64,000 bases of DNA from the NCBI GenBank assembly GCA_002634385.1, contig NSJL01000006.1, positions 124,001 to 188,000 on the forward strand. The letters are read 5' to 3'. Shown here piece by piece: positions 1 to 8,321 of this stretch. Source of the stretch: Nitrospira sp. (GTDB lineage Bacteria > Nitrospirota > Thermodesulfovibrionia > Thermodesulfovibrionales > Dissulfurispiraceae). Made by a program: the position numbers and the translations under genes. How positions within the stretch are numbered: the first letter of the stretch is position 1; each line of letters begins with the position of its first letter. Under the pieces are notes generated by a model. It ran no database searches. It had not been told where the DNA came from and saw only the letters and a list, made by a program, of their open reading frames with translations.

Positions 1-306
1 CGAGAGATCTTTCCCGGTCACCACGAATTCTATCTCGATTTCGGTAAACTTCTGGGGGTAGTCCTGGGCCTTCTGTCCCTTGATGTTTGTTTCCACTCCG
101 GAGAGCAGCTGTCTTTTCTTCCTGAGAACCGAGGCAACATCCATCCCGGTACACCCGCCGAGACCGATGAGGAGCAGCTCCGTGGGCCTCATTCCCGTAT
201 TGTTGCCCCCTGCATCCTTGTCCGCATCCATGACAATGGCGTGCCCCGAATCCGACTCGCCCACAAACTGCATCCCGTCCACCCATTTCACCTTTGCCTG
301 CACCAT
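1..306 (-). CDS. OsmC family protein (partial, 3' end outside window)
   Basis: The reverse strand from an ATG at 306 reads MVQAKVKWVDGMQFVGESDS and continues through GLGGCTGMDVASVLRKKRQ, the conserved Cys-containing segment of the OsmC/Ohr fold (YhfA-like branch). These proteins reduce organic hydroperoxides or otherwise protect from oxidative stress in the cytoplasm. 102 codons are visible of a usual ~140. The gene lies 15 bases downstream of ymdB in the same direction, so it may be co-transcribed. Only the one Cys-containing half of the active site is visible. Family call is firm; the exact substrate is unknown. Confidence 0.8.
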   Translation of the reverse strand, partial: MVQAKVKWVDGMQFVGESDSGHAIVMDADKDAGGNNTGMRPTELLLIGLGGCTGMDVASVLRKKRQLLSGVETNIKGQKAQDYPQKFTEIEIEFVVTGKDLS

Positions 307-320
307 GTCACTTACCTCCC

Positions 321-1103
321 TTAGGGGTATGTCAACTGCAATCTCTGTATTCCGGTCGCTTTGCCGTTCTTTTCATCGATCTCGATTACCACCGCGGACA
401 GAATCGCTTTTCCGCCCGCCACGTCGTACTTCATGGGCATCTGCAAAAGAAACTTCTCCACGATCTGGTCTTTCTCGATGCCGATGACCGAGACAGAGGG
501 GCCGGTCATTCCTGCATCGGTGATGTACGCGGTTCCCCCCGGAAGGATCTTTTCATCGGCAGTCTGCACATGGGTGTGCGTCCCCACGATGGCGCTTACC
601 TGTCCATCAAGAAAGAAGCCGAACGCCGTCTTCTCCGAAGTCGCTTCGGCATGGAAATCGACGATAATGATTCCGGTGTGCTGCCGCAACCTTTCCACTT
701 CTCTTTTCGTGGTCCTGAATGGGCAGTCGATGGGGGTCATGAAGACCCTGCCGGCAACATTCACAACGGCTACCGTCTCTTTAGAAGGCAGGGTGAAGAG
801 AACGCTTCCCGATCCGGGGACCCCCTCCGGGTAATTGAGGGGACGGAGCAGCCGGTGCTCCTTTGCTATGTAAGGGATTGCATCCTTCTTATCCCAGACG
901 TGATTGCCGGTGGTGATGATGTGGACGCCGCTCTCGAATAATTCGGATGCGGTTTTCTCGTTGATCCCGAATCCTCCCGCCGTATTCTCTCCATTGGCGA
1001 CCACCATGTCTATCTTGTACCTGCTGGAGATATTGGGAAGGAGTGCCTTTACGGCCTGTCGTCCGATCTTGCCTACTATGTCGCCGATAAATAGTAATTT
1101 CAT
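321..1103 (-). CDS. ymdB: YmdB family metallophosphoesterase (2',3'-cyclic nucleotide phosphodiesterase)
   Basis: 260 aa, the usual family length (TIGR00282). It opens with MKLLFIGDIVGKIGR, giving the first metal-binding Asp, followed by ANGENTAGGFGI (Asn/Glu ligands), TTGNHVWDK (GNH motif), DFHAEATSEK and VGTHTHVQTADE, the full set of calcineurin-type metal ligands. Members hydrolyse 2',3'-cAMP and affect RNA turnover and biofilm formation. It sits 51 bases downstream of rny, the conserved rny-ymdB order. In Bacillus the two proteins act together, which supports the call. Confidence 0.93.
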   Translation of the reverse strand: MKLLFIGDIVGKIGRQAVKALLPNISSRYKIDMVVANGENTAGGFGINEKTASELFESGVHIITTGNHVWDKKDAIPYIAKEHRLLRPLNYPEGVPGSGSVLFTLPSKETVAVVNVAGRVFMTPIDCPFRTTKREVERLRQHTGIIIVDFHAEATSEKTAFGFFLDGQVSAIVGTHTHVQTADEKILPGGTAYITDAGMTGPSVSVIGIEKDQIVEKFLLQMPMKYDVAGGKAILSAVVIEIDEKNGKATGIQRLQLTYP

Positions 1104-1154
1104 GGGAAATAAATGCCGACCGCTTCCTCCTCCCCCGTTTGCTTCTCCCCCGCT

Positions 1155-2717
1155 TTATTTCGCATAATCGACGTAGCGGGACTCCCGTACCACCGTGACC
1201 TTTATCTGCCCCGGGTAGGACATCTCCGCCTCTATTTTCCGGGCAAGCTCCTTGGATACGATGGAGCACATTTCGTCGTTGACGTCGTCGGGCTTGACAA
1301 TAATCCTGATTTCCCTTCCCGCCTGAATCGCATAGCACTTGTCTACGCCGTCGAAGGACATGGCCAACTCTTCCAGCTTTTCAAGACGTTTCAGGTAGTT
1401 CTCGATGCTTTCCCGCCTTACCCCGGGACGCGCCGCCGAAAGGGCGTCCCCGGCCGCCACGAGGGCCGATTCGGTGCAGATGGGGTCTACCTCTCCGTGG
1501 TGAGCGAGAATGGCATTGATAACTTTGTCGTTTTCTCCGTACTTCTTGGCGAGGGCGGCTCCGATGTCCTGGTGGGATCCTTCCATCTCATGGTCCACTG
1601 CCTTCCCGATATCATGGAGCAGGCCGCCCCTCTTGGCAAGCTTGATATCGACCCCCAGCTCGCCCGCCATCATGCCGGCGAGATAGGCGACCTCCTTCGA
1701 GTGCTGAAGGATATTCTGTCCATAGGAGGTCCGGTATTTCAGCCGTCCGACAGTCTTTATGAGCTCCGGATGCATTCCCGAGATCCCGAGATCGAATACC
1801 GCTTTCTCCCCTTCCTCCCTGATGGTGGTATCTACTTCCCGCTTCACCTTCTCCACTACTTCCTCTATCCGCGCCGGGTGAATGCGCCCGTCGGTGATGA
1901 GCCTTTCGAGGGCGAGGCGAGCTATCTCGCGCCGTACCGGGTCATGAACGGAGAGGGTGACCATTTCAGGTGTGTCGTCAATAATGAGGTCGACCCCGGT
2001 AGCCGCCTCAAAGGCCCTGATATTCCTCCCCTCCCTGCCGATAATCCTCCCTTTCATTTCATCGTTGGGGAGACTGACCGCCGAGACAGTGGCATCGGCC
2101 ACGTAATCGCTGGAATATCTCTGGATGGCGAAGCTGATGACTTCCTTCGCTTTCCTCTCGGCGCCCTCTCTGGCCTCGTCCTCGATTCTCTTCGCCAGCT
2201 TTGCGGCTTCGAAGCGGGCTTCTTCCTCGACCCTCCGGAACAGCTCCTTTCTCGCCTCGTCCGAGCTGAAGCCGGAGACCTTCTCGAGCACGAGGAGCTG
2301 TTCTTTCAGAATCTGGGAGTAATGAGCCTCCTTTTCCGCAAGGACGCGCTCCCGGGAGTGGTGGTCGCGCTCTTTTTTGGTCAGATCGTGTTCCCGCCTT
2401 TCCAGCTGGTCCAGCTTTTTCTCCAGCAGTTCTTCTTTCTGCCTCAGCCGCTTGTCGAGCTGGTTGAGCTCTCTCGTCCTTTCCCGTATCTCTTTTTCTG
2501 CCTCGACCTTTGCCTGGTATGCCTGGTCCTTTGCGGAAATGGCCGCCTCTTTTTTCAGCGCTTCCACTTCCCGCCGCGCATCGTCGAGCAGCTTTTCCCG
2601 CTCCCTCTCTATCGCCTCTTTTTCCGACTTCAGGGTGTTCTTATAAATCGCGAAGAAGACCGTACCGCTTACGATTCCCGCTACAACGGCAATAAGAACA
2701 TACAGAAAGCTATTCAT
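1155..2717 (-). CDS. rny: Ribonuclease Y
   Basis: 520 aa, standard RNase Y size. It has an N-terminal membrane anchor (residues 1-27, [20 protein letters not shown]), a long charged coiled coil (about 30-200), a KH domain with the [11 protein letters not shown] loop (about 225-290) and an HD domain with [12 protein letters not shown]. It is a membrane-tethered endoribonuclease that starts mRNA decay. A strong Shine-Dalgarno (AAGGAGGGG) lies about 8 bases before the ATG. A 6S RNA gene lies upstream on the same strand. No missing catalytic residue is apparent. Confidence 0.96.
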   Translation of the reverse strand: MNSFLYVLIAVVAGIVSGTVFFAIYKNTLKSEKEAIEREREKLLDDARREVEALKKEAAISAKDQAYQAKVEAEKEIRERTRELNQLDKRLRQKEELLEKKLDQLERREHDLTKKERDHHSRERVLAEKEAHYSQILKEQLLVLEKVSGFSSDEARKELFRRVEEEARFEAAKLAKRIEDEAREGAERKAKEVISFAIQRYSSDYVADATVSAVSLPNDEMKGRIIGREGRNIRAFEAATGVDLIIDDTPEMVTLSVHDPVRREIARLALERLITDGRIHPARIEEVVEKVKREVDTTIREEGEKAVFDLGISGMHPELIKTVGRLKYRTSYGQNILQHSKEVAYLAGMMAGELGVDIKLAKRGGLLHDIGKAVDHEMEGSHQDIGAALAKKYGENDKVINAILAHHGEVDPICTESALVAAGDALSAARPGVRRESIENYLKRLEKLEELAMSFDGVDKCYAIQAGREIRIIVKPDDVNDEMCSIVSKELARKIEAEMSYPGQIKVTVVRESRYVDYAK

Positions 2718-3086
2718 GGGTGAATCCCCTCCTTAAAGTTATTTGAGTGCAACCATGTACGGCGAAACGGCACCATGATTGCGCCTGCTACGGGGGACAT
2801 GGAAGGGCAATTAAGAAGGGAATACAGGTTTCTCAGCTTTCTTTCAGGAACAGGACGGAACAAAGACGCATGCGGTCTTCTGTTTCTGGAAAGATGCTGC
2901 TTGATGTATGTATGTCATAAGTGCTGCAATACACTTTATTCAAGTCCTGTGCTCCTTTATCGTAAACCTTAATTGCGACATCCACGCCGACTTCTTTAGC
3001 AATTACCACCAGAGAATAACGGGAGAGAAGCGCGGATAAACTATTCTGTGCTGATAATTGCTAAATACTGCTCTCATTTATAAAAA
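2718..3086. other. Intergenic region between rny and the 6S RNA; possible decayed small reading frame
   Basis: No convincing gene. On the minus strand an open stretch ending with TGA at about 2839-2841 reads VVIAKEVGVDVAIKVYDKG, which has a coding look but no good start or Shine-Dalgarno and no family I can name. It could be the remnant of the small gene that often sits between 6S RNA and rny in other bacteria, or chance. The rny ribosome-binding site closes the region at its left end. Confidence 0.3.
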
Positions 3087-3266
3087 TACCCACCCTGCCG
3101 TGTAGATGAAAATTAGATCCCTTCCGAGGAAAGGTGGGTGCCTTGAAGAGGACTTAGGCTTTCTCCCGTGTGGGAGACATGCACACCGTACAACTTACTC
3201 CGGCTCCCTTAAAATCTAATTTGCGAGATCAACATTTCCCACCTAATCACTGACAGGGTAGGTAGG
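3087..3266 (-). ncRNA. ssrS: 6S RNA
   Basis: The minus strand can form the 6S architecture over ~180 nt. The terminal stem pairs CCTACCCTG (from about 3262) with CAGGGTGGG (about 3090). An inner part reads GTGTGCATGTCTCCC, then GGGAGAAAGCCT, closely resembling the conserved GTGAGCATG...GAGAAGCCT segment of the Escherichia coli 6S RNA, and a T-rich end follows. 6S RNA mimics an open promoter and sequesters sigma70-RNA polymerase in stationary phase. Ends are approximate. The call rests on stem closure, length, the motif, and its position upstream of rny. Confidence 0.8.
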
Positions 3267-3363
3267 TTGTACTCTTTAAAATATTAAACCAGAAACTGAA
3301 GGAGATAAGCAACTAAAATTTTAGACACTTAGCGCGGGAGAACCAGGAGCGAGGGGCATTCCT

Positions 3364-4629
3364 TCAACGGCGATACTCTTCCTCTGCCGCATGCATTCCC
3401 GCGGCCCTTTCGAGGAGTAACCGGGACAGAATCCGGTTGAGACGCGAGGCGATCAACTGCTCCCGGGAATTCGACAGCAGGCTTTCGGCCTGGACGAGGG
3501 AGAGGATATCCCCTTTCCCGACCTTGTACTCGCCAAGAGCCTGATCGTAATTGTGCTCTGCCTGCCGGAGCTGTTCCTGCGTTACTTTCAGTTGATTAGT
3601 ACTGGTGACAAGGTCCTCATAGCTTTTCTGAACGGCGAGCAGCACCTGCCGCTTCAGGTCGGACAGTCGCTGACGGGAGACATCGCCCTCAAAACCCGCA
3701 GACCGTAAACGATACCACTTCCCCAGCTCGAAGAGGTTCCATACTGCGGTAACGGCAATGGTCTTCTCTTCGGGAACCGAAAAGCCGATCACGGTACCCC
3801 CCGTTTTGGTGTACGATGCGCTTGCGGCAAGGGAGGGATACAGGGTGCTGGAGATGAGTTTCCTGTTGTTTTCAGCAATGTGGACCGTATTTTCCGCTTG
3901 TCTTATCTCGGGCCTTTCGAGGGCGGCTTCCAGAAAAAGTTTTTTTTCAGGAAGTCTTGTCTCCCCATCCAGGGAGCCCTGCAGTTCAGTCCTGCTGTCC
4001 AGGGCTACCCCCATAAGTGAATTCAGATCGGAAAGGGCCTTCGTGAGCTCCCCTTCGGCCTGGATGACATTGAAGCGCGCCTGCTCTAATCGTACGGTCG
4101 CCTGAAGCACATCGGAGAGTCGCGCCACCCCGAATCGGCGGCGTCCTTCCGCCACCTCGTAAACTTTCTGTGCATCCTGGAGCTGAATCCTCCTCTGGGT
4201 GAGGAGATCTCCCTGGGCCAGGGAGGTGTAAAAGGAGACTTTAACGTTGTATTCGAGATCGATGAGGGTCTTTCTCACTTCCTCTCTGTCGGAATAGAGG
4301 GTGAAAAGGGCGATGGAACGGCTCGCCCTTCTCCCTCCCCAGTCGAAAAGGGTATAGGAAAGAGTCAGATCGTAGGTCCTTGCGTCGAAACTGCCTGCAG
4401 AGGTAGAGGATTTGCTCCACGAGGCCGATGCGTCGAGACTCGGAAGGTAGGATCCGAGGGATGCGGTGTAGAGCGCCTGCGAGGACCGGACCTGCAGGAG
4501 GGCCGCCTGGTACGCCGAAAGGCTTTCCCGGGCGCGGGCCAACGCTTCTTCCAGGGTAAGAGAGAGGGATACCTCGGGGATAAGGGTCAGCATGAAGGCG
4601 ATCAGCAGCGAGAGAGTATTCCTCAGCAT
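3364..4629 (-). CDS. TolC family outer membrane protein
   Basis: 421 aa when started at the ATG at 4629, which has GGAAAGG just upstream and begins directly with a signal peptide (LRNTLSLLIAFMLTLIPEVS). A longer start at 4692 would place about 20 hydrophilic residues before the signal. Two outer-membrane-efflux repeats of long helices follow, with the typical LTLEEALARA opening and a helical C-terminal half rich in Q, L and E. It forms the outer-membrane channel of a tripartite efflux pump or type I secretion system. No inner-membrane partner lies next to it. Transcribed from the consensus promoter at 4769-4797. Confidence 0.9.
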   Translation of the reverse strand: MLRNTLSLLIAFMLTLIPEVSLSLTLEEALARARESLSAYQAALLQVRSSQALYTASLGSYLPSLDASASWSKSSTSAGSFDARTYDLTLSYTLFDWGGRRASRSIALFTLYSDREEVRKTLIDLEYNVKVSFYTSLAQGDLLTQRRIQLQDAQKVYEVAEGRRRFGVARLSDVLQATVRLEQARFNVIQAEGELTKALSDLNSLMGVALDSRTELQGSLDGETRLPEKKLFLEAALERPEIRQAENTVHIAENNRKLISSTLYPSLAASASYTKTGGTVIGFSVPEEKTIAVTAVWNLFELGKWYRLRSAGFEGDVSRQRLSDLKRQVLLAVQKSYEDLVTSTNQLKVTQEQLRQAEHNYDQALGEYKVGKGDILSLVQAESLLSNSREQLIASRLNRILSRLLLERAAGMHAAEEEYRR

Positions 4630-4768
4630 TCCTTTCCGTTCCTCTGTAAGCGGTATGGGGGCGTTCGTAACCGAAATATCCGCCCCGCGCATTTCATGAT
4701 GATGTCTGCCGGGTCGAAATAGTGCCCGATAAGGGTTTTTTCTTTATTTTATAAGGTATTACTGTTTT

Positions 4769-4797
4769 ATTGTACTGGAACGAACCGGACCTGTCAA
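4769..4797 (-). promoter_or_regulatory. Sigma70 promoter of the tolC-family gene
   Basis: On the minus strand TTGACA (4797-4792) and TACAAT (4774-4769) are separated by exactly 17 bases. Only the first base after TA in the -10 departs from consensus. Transcription would start near 4762 and run into the gene at 4629. Confidence 0.75.
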
Positions 4798-4840
4798 TTT
4801 TACAGGGGGCTCCCTCAGGGTGCATCATAAAGTAAGAGCG

Positions 4841-6034
4841 CTAGATGGTGTCCCTGATATGATCCAGTTCGGGGGCTATCTGTTCCGCGAGCTTCCGGAT
4901 CGGGATGCCCGTTTTTTTTGCTGCAGCTTTAAGATCCTCATATTCGGGGGTGACGGTTGTCACCGCATTCCCATGGCGGGATATTTTTACTCTGATAGTG
5001 CCCCATCGGGTGGTGATCTCCCGTATCTCCCTATCCAGTATCCGTCTTTCCGTCCGGTGGAAACGCACTCCTATTGTGGTGGTTTCCGCGAAAAGTATCT
5101 CCGCCACTCTCTCTACATCCTGTTCCCGGGCGATGACCGTGAGCTTTACTCCGGGTCTGCTCTTCTTCATGATGATGTTTTCCAGAAAGACATCCAGAGC
5201 CCCTGCATCGAGCAGCGCATCCATGACATTCTCATAAAACTGCGGGCTCATATCATCGATATTGGTTTCGATAACGGTCACTGCGGTATCCGCCATCGAG
5301 TGGGCGGGCTCGTTCTCCTCGCCAATAAGCAGGCGCAGAGTGTTGGGCAGAGTGGGGAAGTCCTTGTTCCCGGCTCCATAGCCGATTGAATTGATAGAAA
5401 ACAGCGGCTTGGGAAGGTGCCTTGCATCCAATCCCTTAAGAAGCACTGCCCCTGTAGGAGTCGTCAGCTCAAAGGGGATATCCGAGCGGTATACCGGAAA
5501 GCCTTTCAGCAGTTCCGCGGTGGCGGGAGCAGGCACCGGAAGAACGCCGTGGTCTGTTTCAACGGTACCGCTGCCCACATTGATGGCAGAAGTGTACACT
5601 CTCTCTACTCCCAGGAGAGAGAGTCCGCAAAGGGTGCCGAAGATGTCCACCAGGCAATCGATGCCCCCCAGCTCATGGAGATGGACCTCTTCGAAGGGTT
5701 CTCCATGAACCTTTGCTTCCGCTTCAAAGAGGGTCCTGAAGATATGCAACCCCCTTTGCTTTACGGTATTCTTCAGGGTGGAGCTATTAATAATACCGGC
5801 AATATCCTCCCAGCGGACCGCTTTTCCGTGTCCCTTCCCTTTAAGGATGACATCGACCTTTGTGGCGGAGACGCCGTTGCGGGTCACTTTCCGGGAGGAA
5901 AGAGAATAGCCGGTTACGGGAAGGTCCTTGAGGGACTTTTCCAAGTCTGCAAGGGGAACCCCGGCATCCACGAGGGCGCCGAGGCACATATCACCGCTGA
6001 TACCGGCAAAACAATCGAAATAGACGCTTTTCAT
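4841..6034 (-). CDS. larC: Nickel pincer cofactor biosynthesis protein LarC
   Basis: 397 aa. The N-terminus YFDCFAGISGDMCLGALVDAG and the segment HLHELGGIDCLVDIFGT are signatures of the LarC (DUF111) family, followed by TPTGAVLLKGL and the C-terminal ferredoxin-like part with ETNIDDMSPQ. LarC is a CTP-dependent cyclometallase that inserts nickel into the pincer nucleotide cofactor of lactate racemase-type enzymes. Neither larB nor larE is next to it, so the rest of the pathway is elsewhere. It is full length; the spacing to the tolC-family gene (with its own promoter) suggests separate transcription. Confidence 0.93.
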   Translation of the reverse strand: MKSVYFDCFAGISGDMCLGALVDAGVPLADLEKSLKDLPVTGYSLSSRKVTRNGVSATKVDVILKGKGHGKAVRWEDIAGIINSSTLKNTVKQRGLHIFRTLFEAEAKVHGEPFEEVHLHELGGIDCLVDIFGTLCGLSLLGVERVYTSAINVGSGTVETDHGVLPVPAPATAELLKGFPVYRSDIPFELTTPTGAVLLKGLDARHLPKPLFSINSIGYGAGNKDFPTLPNTLRLLIGEENEPAHSMADTAVTVIETNIDDMSPQFYENVMDALLDAGALDVFLENIIMKKSRPGVKLTVIAREQDVERVAEILFAETTTIGVRFHRTERRILDREIREITTRWGTIRVKISRHGNAVTTVTPEYEDLKAAAKKTGIPIRKLAEQIAPELDHIRDTI

Positions 6035-6167
6035 AGCACTTATTTTACCTGTTCACGGGAAAAAGGGGAAGAATAAACTGAGAAAGGACGCCAGGGAGTG
6101 AAAGGTGAAAGAAGATTCTTGCAGCGCCTTTTCCTTGAGCCGTGAAGGACTATTGCGCTTCACACTG

Positions 6168-6210
6168 CTTCTGCTGGTCCAGCAGAAGTGAAAAGAGTAT
6201 ATTATATAAT
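6168..6210 (+). promoter_or_regulatory. Promoter and palindromic operator of the macro-domain gene
   Basis: A perfect 21-base palindrome (CTTCTGCTGG, one T, CCAGCAGAAG; 6168-6188) is followed by a consensus -10 TATAAT at 6205-6210. The -35 region would fall at the right end of the palindrome, so a dimeric repressor bound there would block RNA polymerase. No matching regulator is seen in the window. Confidence 0.5.
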
Positions 6211-6260
6211 GTAGGAAGGCAGGCGGGTACAAAATACTAATGGATAGTGGAGGGGAAAGC

Positions 6261-6800
6261 ATGAGGATTGTGGCGGAACGTACGATTCAGAAGAAGACCC
6301 TCCGTCTGGTAGCGGGGGATATCACGGAGCGGAATGTGGATGTCATTGTAAATGCGGCCAATTCCCATCTCCAACACGGAGGAGGGGTTGCGGGGGCTAT
6401 TGTCCGGAAGGGCGGCCCGGCCATCCAGGAGGAGAGCGACAGGATCGGTTTTGTTCCTGTGGGCAGGGTGGCGCTGACCGCGACCGGGAAACTCCCCGCG
6501 AAATTTGTCATCCATGCGGTGGGGCCGAGAATGGGGGAGGGTGATGAGGACAACAAGCTCAGAAGTGCGGTGGTGAACAGCCTTCGCCTGGCATCAGAAA
6601 AGGGGCTTACAAGCATCTCTCTCCCCGCCATCAGTTCCGGTATTTTCGGTTTTCCCAAGGACCGCTGCGCACAGATCCTGGTAGGCGAAGCAGCAAGGTT
6701 TCTTCGGGAGAATCCGGACTCCCCCCTGTCCGTGGTGGAGTTTTGCATTTTTGATGAACTTACCCTTGGATATTTTAAACAGGAATTTGATACAATATGA
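6261..6800 (+). CDS. Macro domain protein (ADP-ribose hydrolase type)
   Basis: 179 aa from the ATG at 6261, preceded by GGAGGGG at ideal spacing; the in-frame ATG at 6240 lacks a site. Sequence shows LVAGDITERNVDVIVNAANS (ADP-ribose binding), HGGGVAGAIVRKGG (the glycine loop) and ISSGIFGFPKDRCAQIL, the MacroD-like core. Such proteins bind or hydrolyse ADP-ribose esters such as O-acetyl-ADP-ribose and remove ADP-ribose from proteins. Its 3' end contains a TACAAT (6791-6796) that may be the promoter of the following tRNA locus. Confidence 0.9.
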   Translation: MRIVAERTIQKKTLRLVAGDITERNVDVIVNAANSHLQHGGGVAGAIVRKGGPAIQEESDRIGFVPVGRVALTATGKLPAKFVIHAVGPRMGEGDEDNKLRSAVVNSLRLASEKGLTSISLPAISSGIFGFPKDRCAQILVGEAARFLRENPDSPLSVVEFCIFDELTLGYFKQEFDTI

Positions 6801-6833
6801 AACTTGGTTTGCAGGGAAATCTTCTTTCTATGT

Positions 6834-6871
6834 GCCGGGATAGCTCAGTTGGTAGAGCAGCTGATTCGTAA
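6834..6871 (+). pseudogene. 5' half of a tRNA-Thr gene, cut at the anticodon loop
   Basis: 38 bases match the first 38 of the intact tRNA-Thr at 6975 except at a few D-arm and anticodon-stem positions. They keep a proper acceptor 5' strand (GCCGGGA), a paired D arm (GCTC...GAGC) and CTGATTCGTAA, but the next base leaves the tRNA and no 3' half follows. This is best read as the displaced host tRNA gene cut by integration at the anticodon loop. It cannot fold into a tRNA. Confidence 0.75.
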
Positions 6872-6974
6872 ATAGCTGTTCTGGCATAAAGCTCTTGAAA
6901 ATAAATAGAAAAAAGGGCTTAAAAAGAGGAAAAAACCGCAACCGACCGCAACATATGTTTCGGTTGTCACGAAT
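6872..6974 (+). other. Prophage left junction (putative att region)
   Basis: 103 bases between the tRNA half and the complete tRNA. They are A-rich and carry no gene. The shared core with the tRNA anticodon loop is GATTCGTAA. A CCGCAACCGACCGCAAC repeat here (GACCGCAAC recurs in the integrase gene near 7335) could serve as integrase arm sites, but this is only a guess. Confidence 0.4.
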
Positions 6975-7047
6975 GCCGGGATAGCACAGTTGGTAGTGCA
7001 GTCGATTCGTAATCGACAGGTCGAGGGTTCGAGTCCCTTTCCCGGCT
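6975..7047 (+). tRNA. tRNA-Thr (anticodon CGU)
   Basis: Complete cloverleaf: acceptor GCCGGGA/TCCCGGC, D arm GCAC...GTGC, anticodon stem GTCGA/TCGAC around loop TTCGTAA (anticodon CGT), T arm GAGGG-TTCGAGT-CCCTT and discriminator T, with no encoded CCA. A T-rich tract follows. Its D and anticodon stems differ from the half copy upstream by compensatory changes, so it is a different lineage, probably prophage-borne. It would restore ACG decoding lost when the host gene was cut, and may be read from the host promoter upstream. Confidence 0.92.
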
Positions 7048-7054
7048 TTTCTTT

Positions 7055-8080
7055 TTATCCTTCCAGGCTGTTTACTGCCTTCTTCAGATGTCCGAAAGCT
7101 ACATGGGTATAGATGGTGGTGGTGCTGATTTCGGCATGGCCGAGGAGTTCCTGGATGGCTCTGAGGTCCGTTCCCTCCTCAAGGAGATGGGTGGCGAAGG
7201 AATGACGGAGAAGGTGGGGGGTGATCCTCCGGGTGATCTGTGCTTTCTTCTTTGCCCGTTCGATGGCTTTCCGGATGTCCCGCACTGCTCCCCCGGTACG
7301 CCGGGACGTGAAAACCAGATCCGATGTTGCGGTTGACCGCAACATAGATAGGTCCTCCCGGAGCAGGCTGGTCATGGGAACGATACGGGGCTTGCCTCCC
7401 TTACCGACCACCCGGATAATGCCGTTGCCGATATCGACCTGGGACCACTTTAGCATGCTAACTTCCTGAAACCGCATGCCTCCGTGATAGAGACAGAGCA
7501 GGATGGAACGGTATTTCGGCTCGGCGGCACGGACGAAGGCGAGCGTCTCCTCTTTGGACATGACTTCCGGGATAGGACGGCGGTAGGGGAGGGTCCTTGT
7601 TTTGAGGACCACTTCAGGGCATAGCTCCTGCTCGGCTCCCCATCTGAGAACCGCAGACAGGCAGATGAGTTCAATATTGATTGCCCGGTTTCCCCCCTTG
7701 GCTCCCTTGTGCTCGGTTTTCTCCATGAGAACAGCGATCTCTTTTTTCCGCTTTGCCTTATATGCTTCAAGGAGTTGAGGGGTTATTCGGGACACGGGAA
7801 TGTGTCCGAAAAAGGGGATGAGGGAGGAAAAGAGAATACGTTTCTTGTTCTTGACGGTCTTTTCTTTCTGGTGGTGAGTGGCCCATTCGAGGTATTCCAG
7901 AGCGAAGGAGGAGAGGGTGGCCCCTTCGTTCCTCGGGGCGCTCCCTATCTGCTTCTGCAGTTCGAGTTCGTACTCCCTGGCCTGGGCCTCCGTGCCCTCG
8001 AAGGTGAACCAGCGCCGCTCCGTGCGTCCGCAGGAGATACAGATTTCCCATTTACCGTTTTTCTTTTTTCGCAGACTCAC
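7055..8080 (-). CDS. int: Tyrosine recombinase / prophage integrase
   Basis: 341 aa from a GTG at 8080, which has GGAGG seven bases upstream. N-terminal AP2-like/arm-binding part with a CxxC (WEICISCGRTERR), a core-binding domain (about 55-150), then the catalytic domain: YHGGMRFQEVSML (Arg box), GKGGKPRIVPM (Lys), HLLRHSFATHLLEEG (HxxR), LLGHAEISTTTIYTHV (His and the nucleophile Tyr). It ends eight bases from the tRNA-Thr. It integrates and excises the element. The start overlaps the end of the small gene upstream, suggesting coupled translation. Confidence 0.93.
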   Translation of the reverse strand: MSLRKKKNGKWEICISCGRTERRWFTFEGTEAQAREYELELQKQIGSAPRNEGATLSSFALEYLEWATHHQKEKTVKNKKRILFSSLIPFFGHIPVSRITPQLLEAYKAKRKKEIAVLMEKTEHKGAKGGNRAINIELICLSAVLRWGAEQELCPEVVLKTRTLPYRRPIPEVMSKEETLAFVRAAEPKYRSILLCLYHGGMRFQEVSMLKWSQVDIGNGIIRVVGKGGKPRIVPMTSLLREDLSMLRSTATSDLVFTSRRTGGAVRDIRKAIERAKKKAQITRRITPHLLRHSFATHLLEEGTDLRAIQELLGHAEISTTTIYTHVAFGHLKKAVNSLEG

Positions 8081-8240
8081 TCCGGGGCCTCCGCCGCAAA
8101 GATTTCTCTGCCGCCTTTTTCGCGGCAAAGCGGATGTCAGCTATATTATACACCTTGCCCCCGGTCTTGTCCTCGCCGAAGAGCAGGCCATAAATAGCAT
8201 CGATCTTTTCTTTCATGTCCCGAAGGTCGTTTTCTGTCAT
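8052..8240 (-). CDS. Small hypothetical protein upstream of integrase
   Basis: 62 aa from ATG at 8240 (MTENDLRDMKEKIDAIYGLL), mostly helical and with a strongly basic C-terminus (SLRRRPRSESAKKEKR). It overlaps the integrase start by 29 bases. Position and basic character fit a DNA-binding accessory such as an excisionase, but no helix-turn-helix motif is evident, so function is not assigned. Confidence 0.55.
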   Translation of the reverse strand: MTENDLRDMKEKIDAIYGLLFGEDKTGGKVYNIADIRFAAKKAAEKSLRRRPRSESAKKEKR

Positions 8241-8264
8241 GTCCCTCAACCGAAAGTCAATATT

Positions 8265-8309
8265 CCCCCGGATTTAATTCTGTAAAAACTGCAGAATTAA
8301 ATCCGGGGG
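8265..8309. repeat. Perfect 18-bp inverted repeat
   Basis: CCCCCGGATTTAATTCTG (8265-8282) and its exact reverse complement (8292-8309) are separated by nine bases. It lies between the MazG-like gene and the integrase pair. It can act as a transcriptional barrier reducing integrase expression, an RNA-processing site or an operator. No long T-tract follows on either strand, so it is not a classical terminator. Confidence 0.8.
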
Positions 8310-8321
8310 TATATTTTCAGC

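Noticed and set aside
1113-2723. 536-codon plus-strand frame
   Set aside because: Exact antisense shadow of rny, which has full domain support.
2775-2972. Plus-strand gene between rny and 6S RNA
   Set aside because: 65 codons, no ribosome site, low protein-likeness.
6834-7047. tRNA-Thr interrupted by a group I intron
   Set aside because: The downstream part contains a complete tRNA including its own 5' half, and the 103-base interval is too short and lacks intron core motifs.
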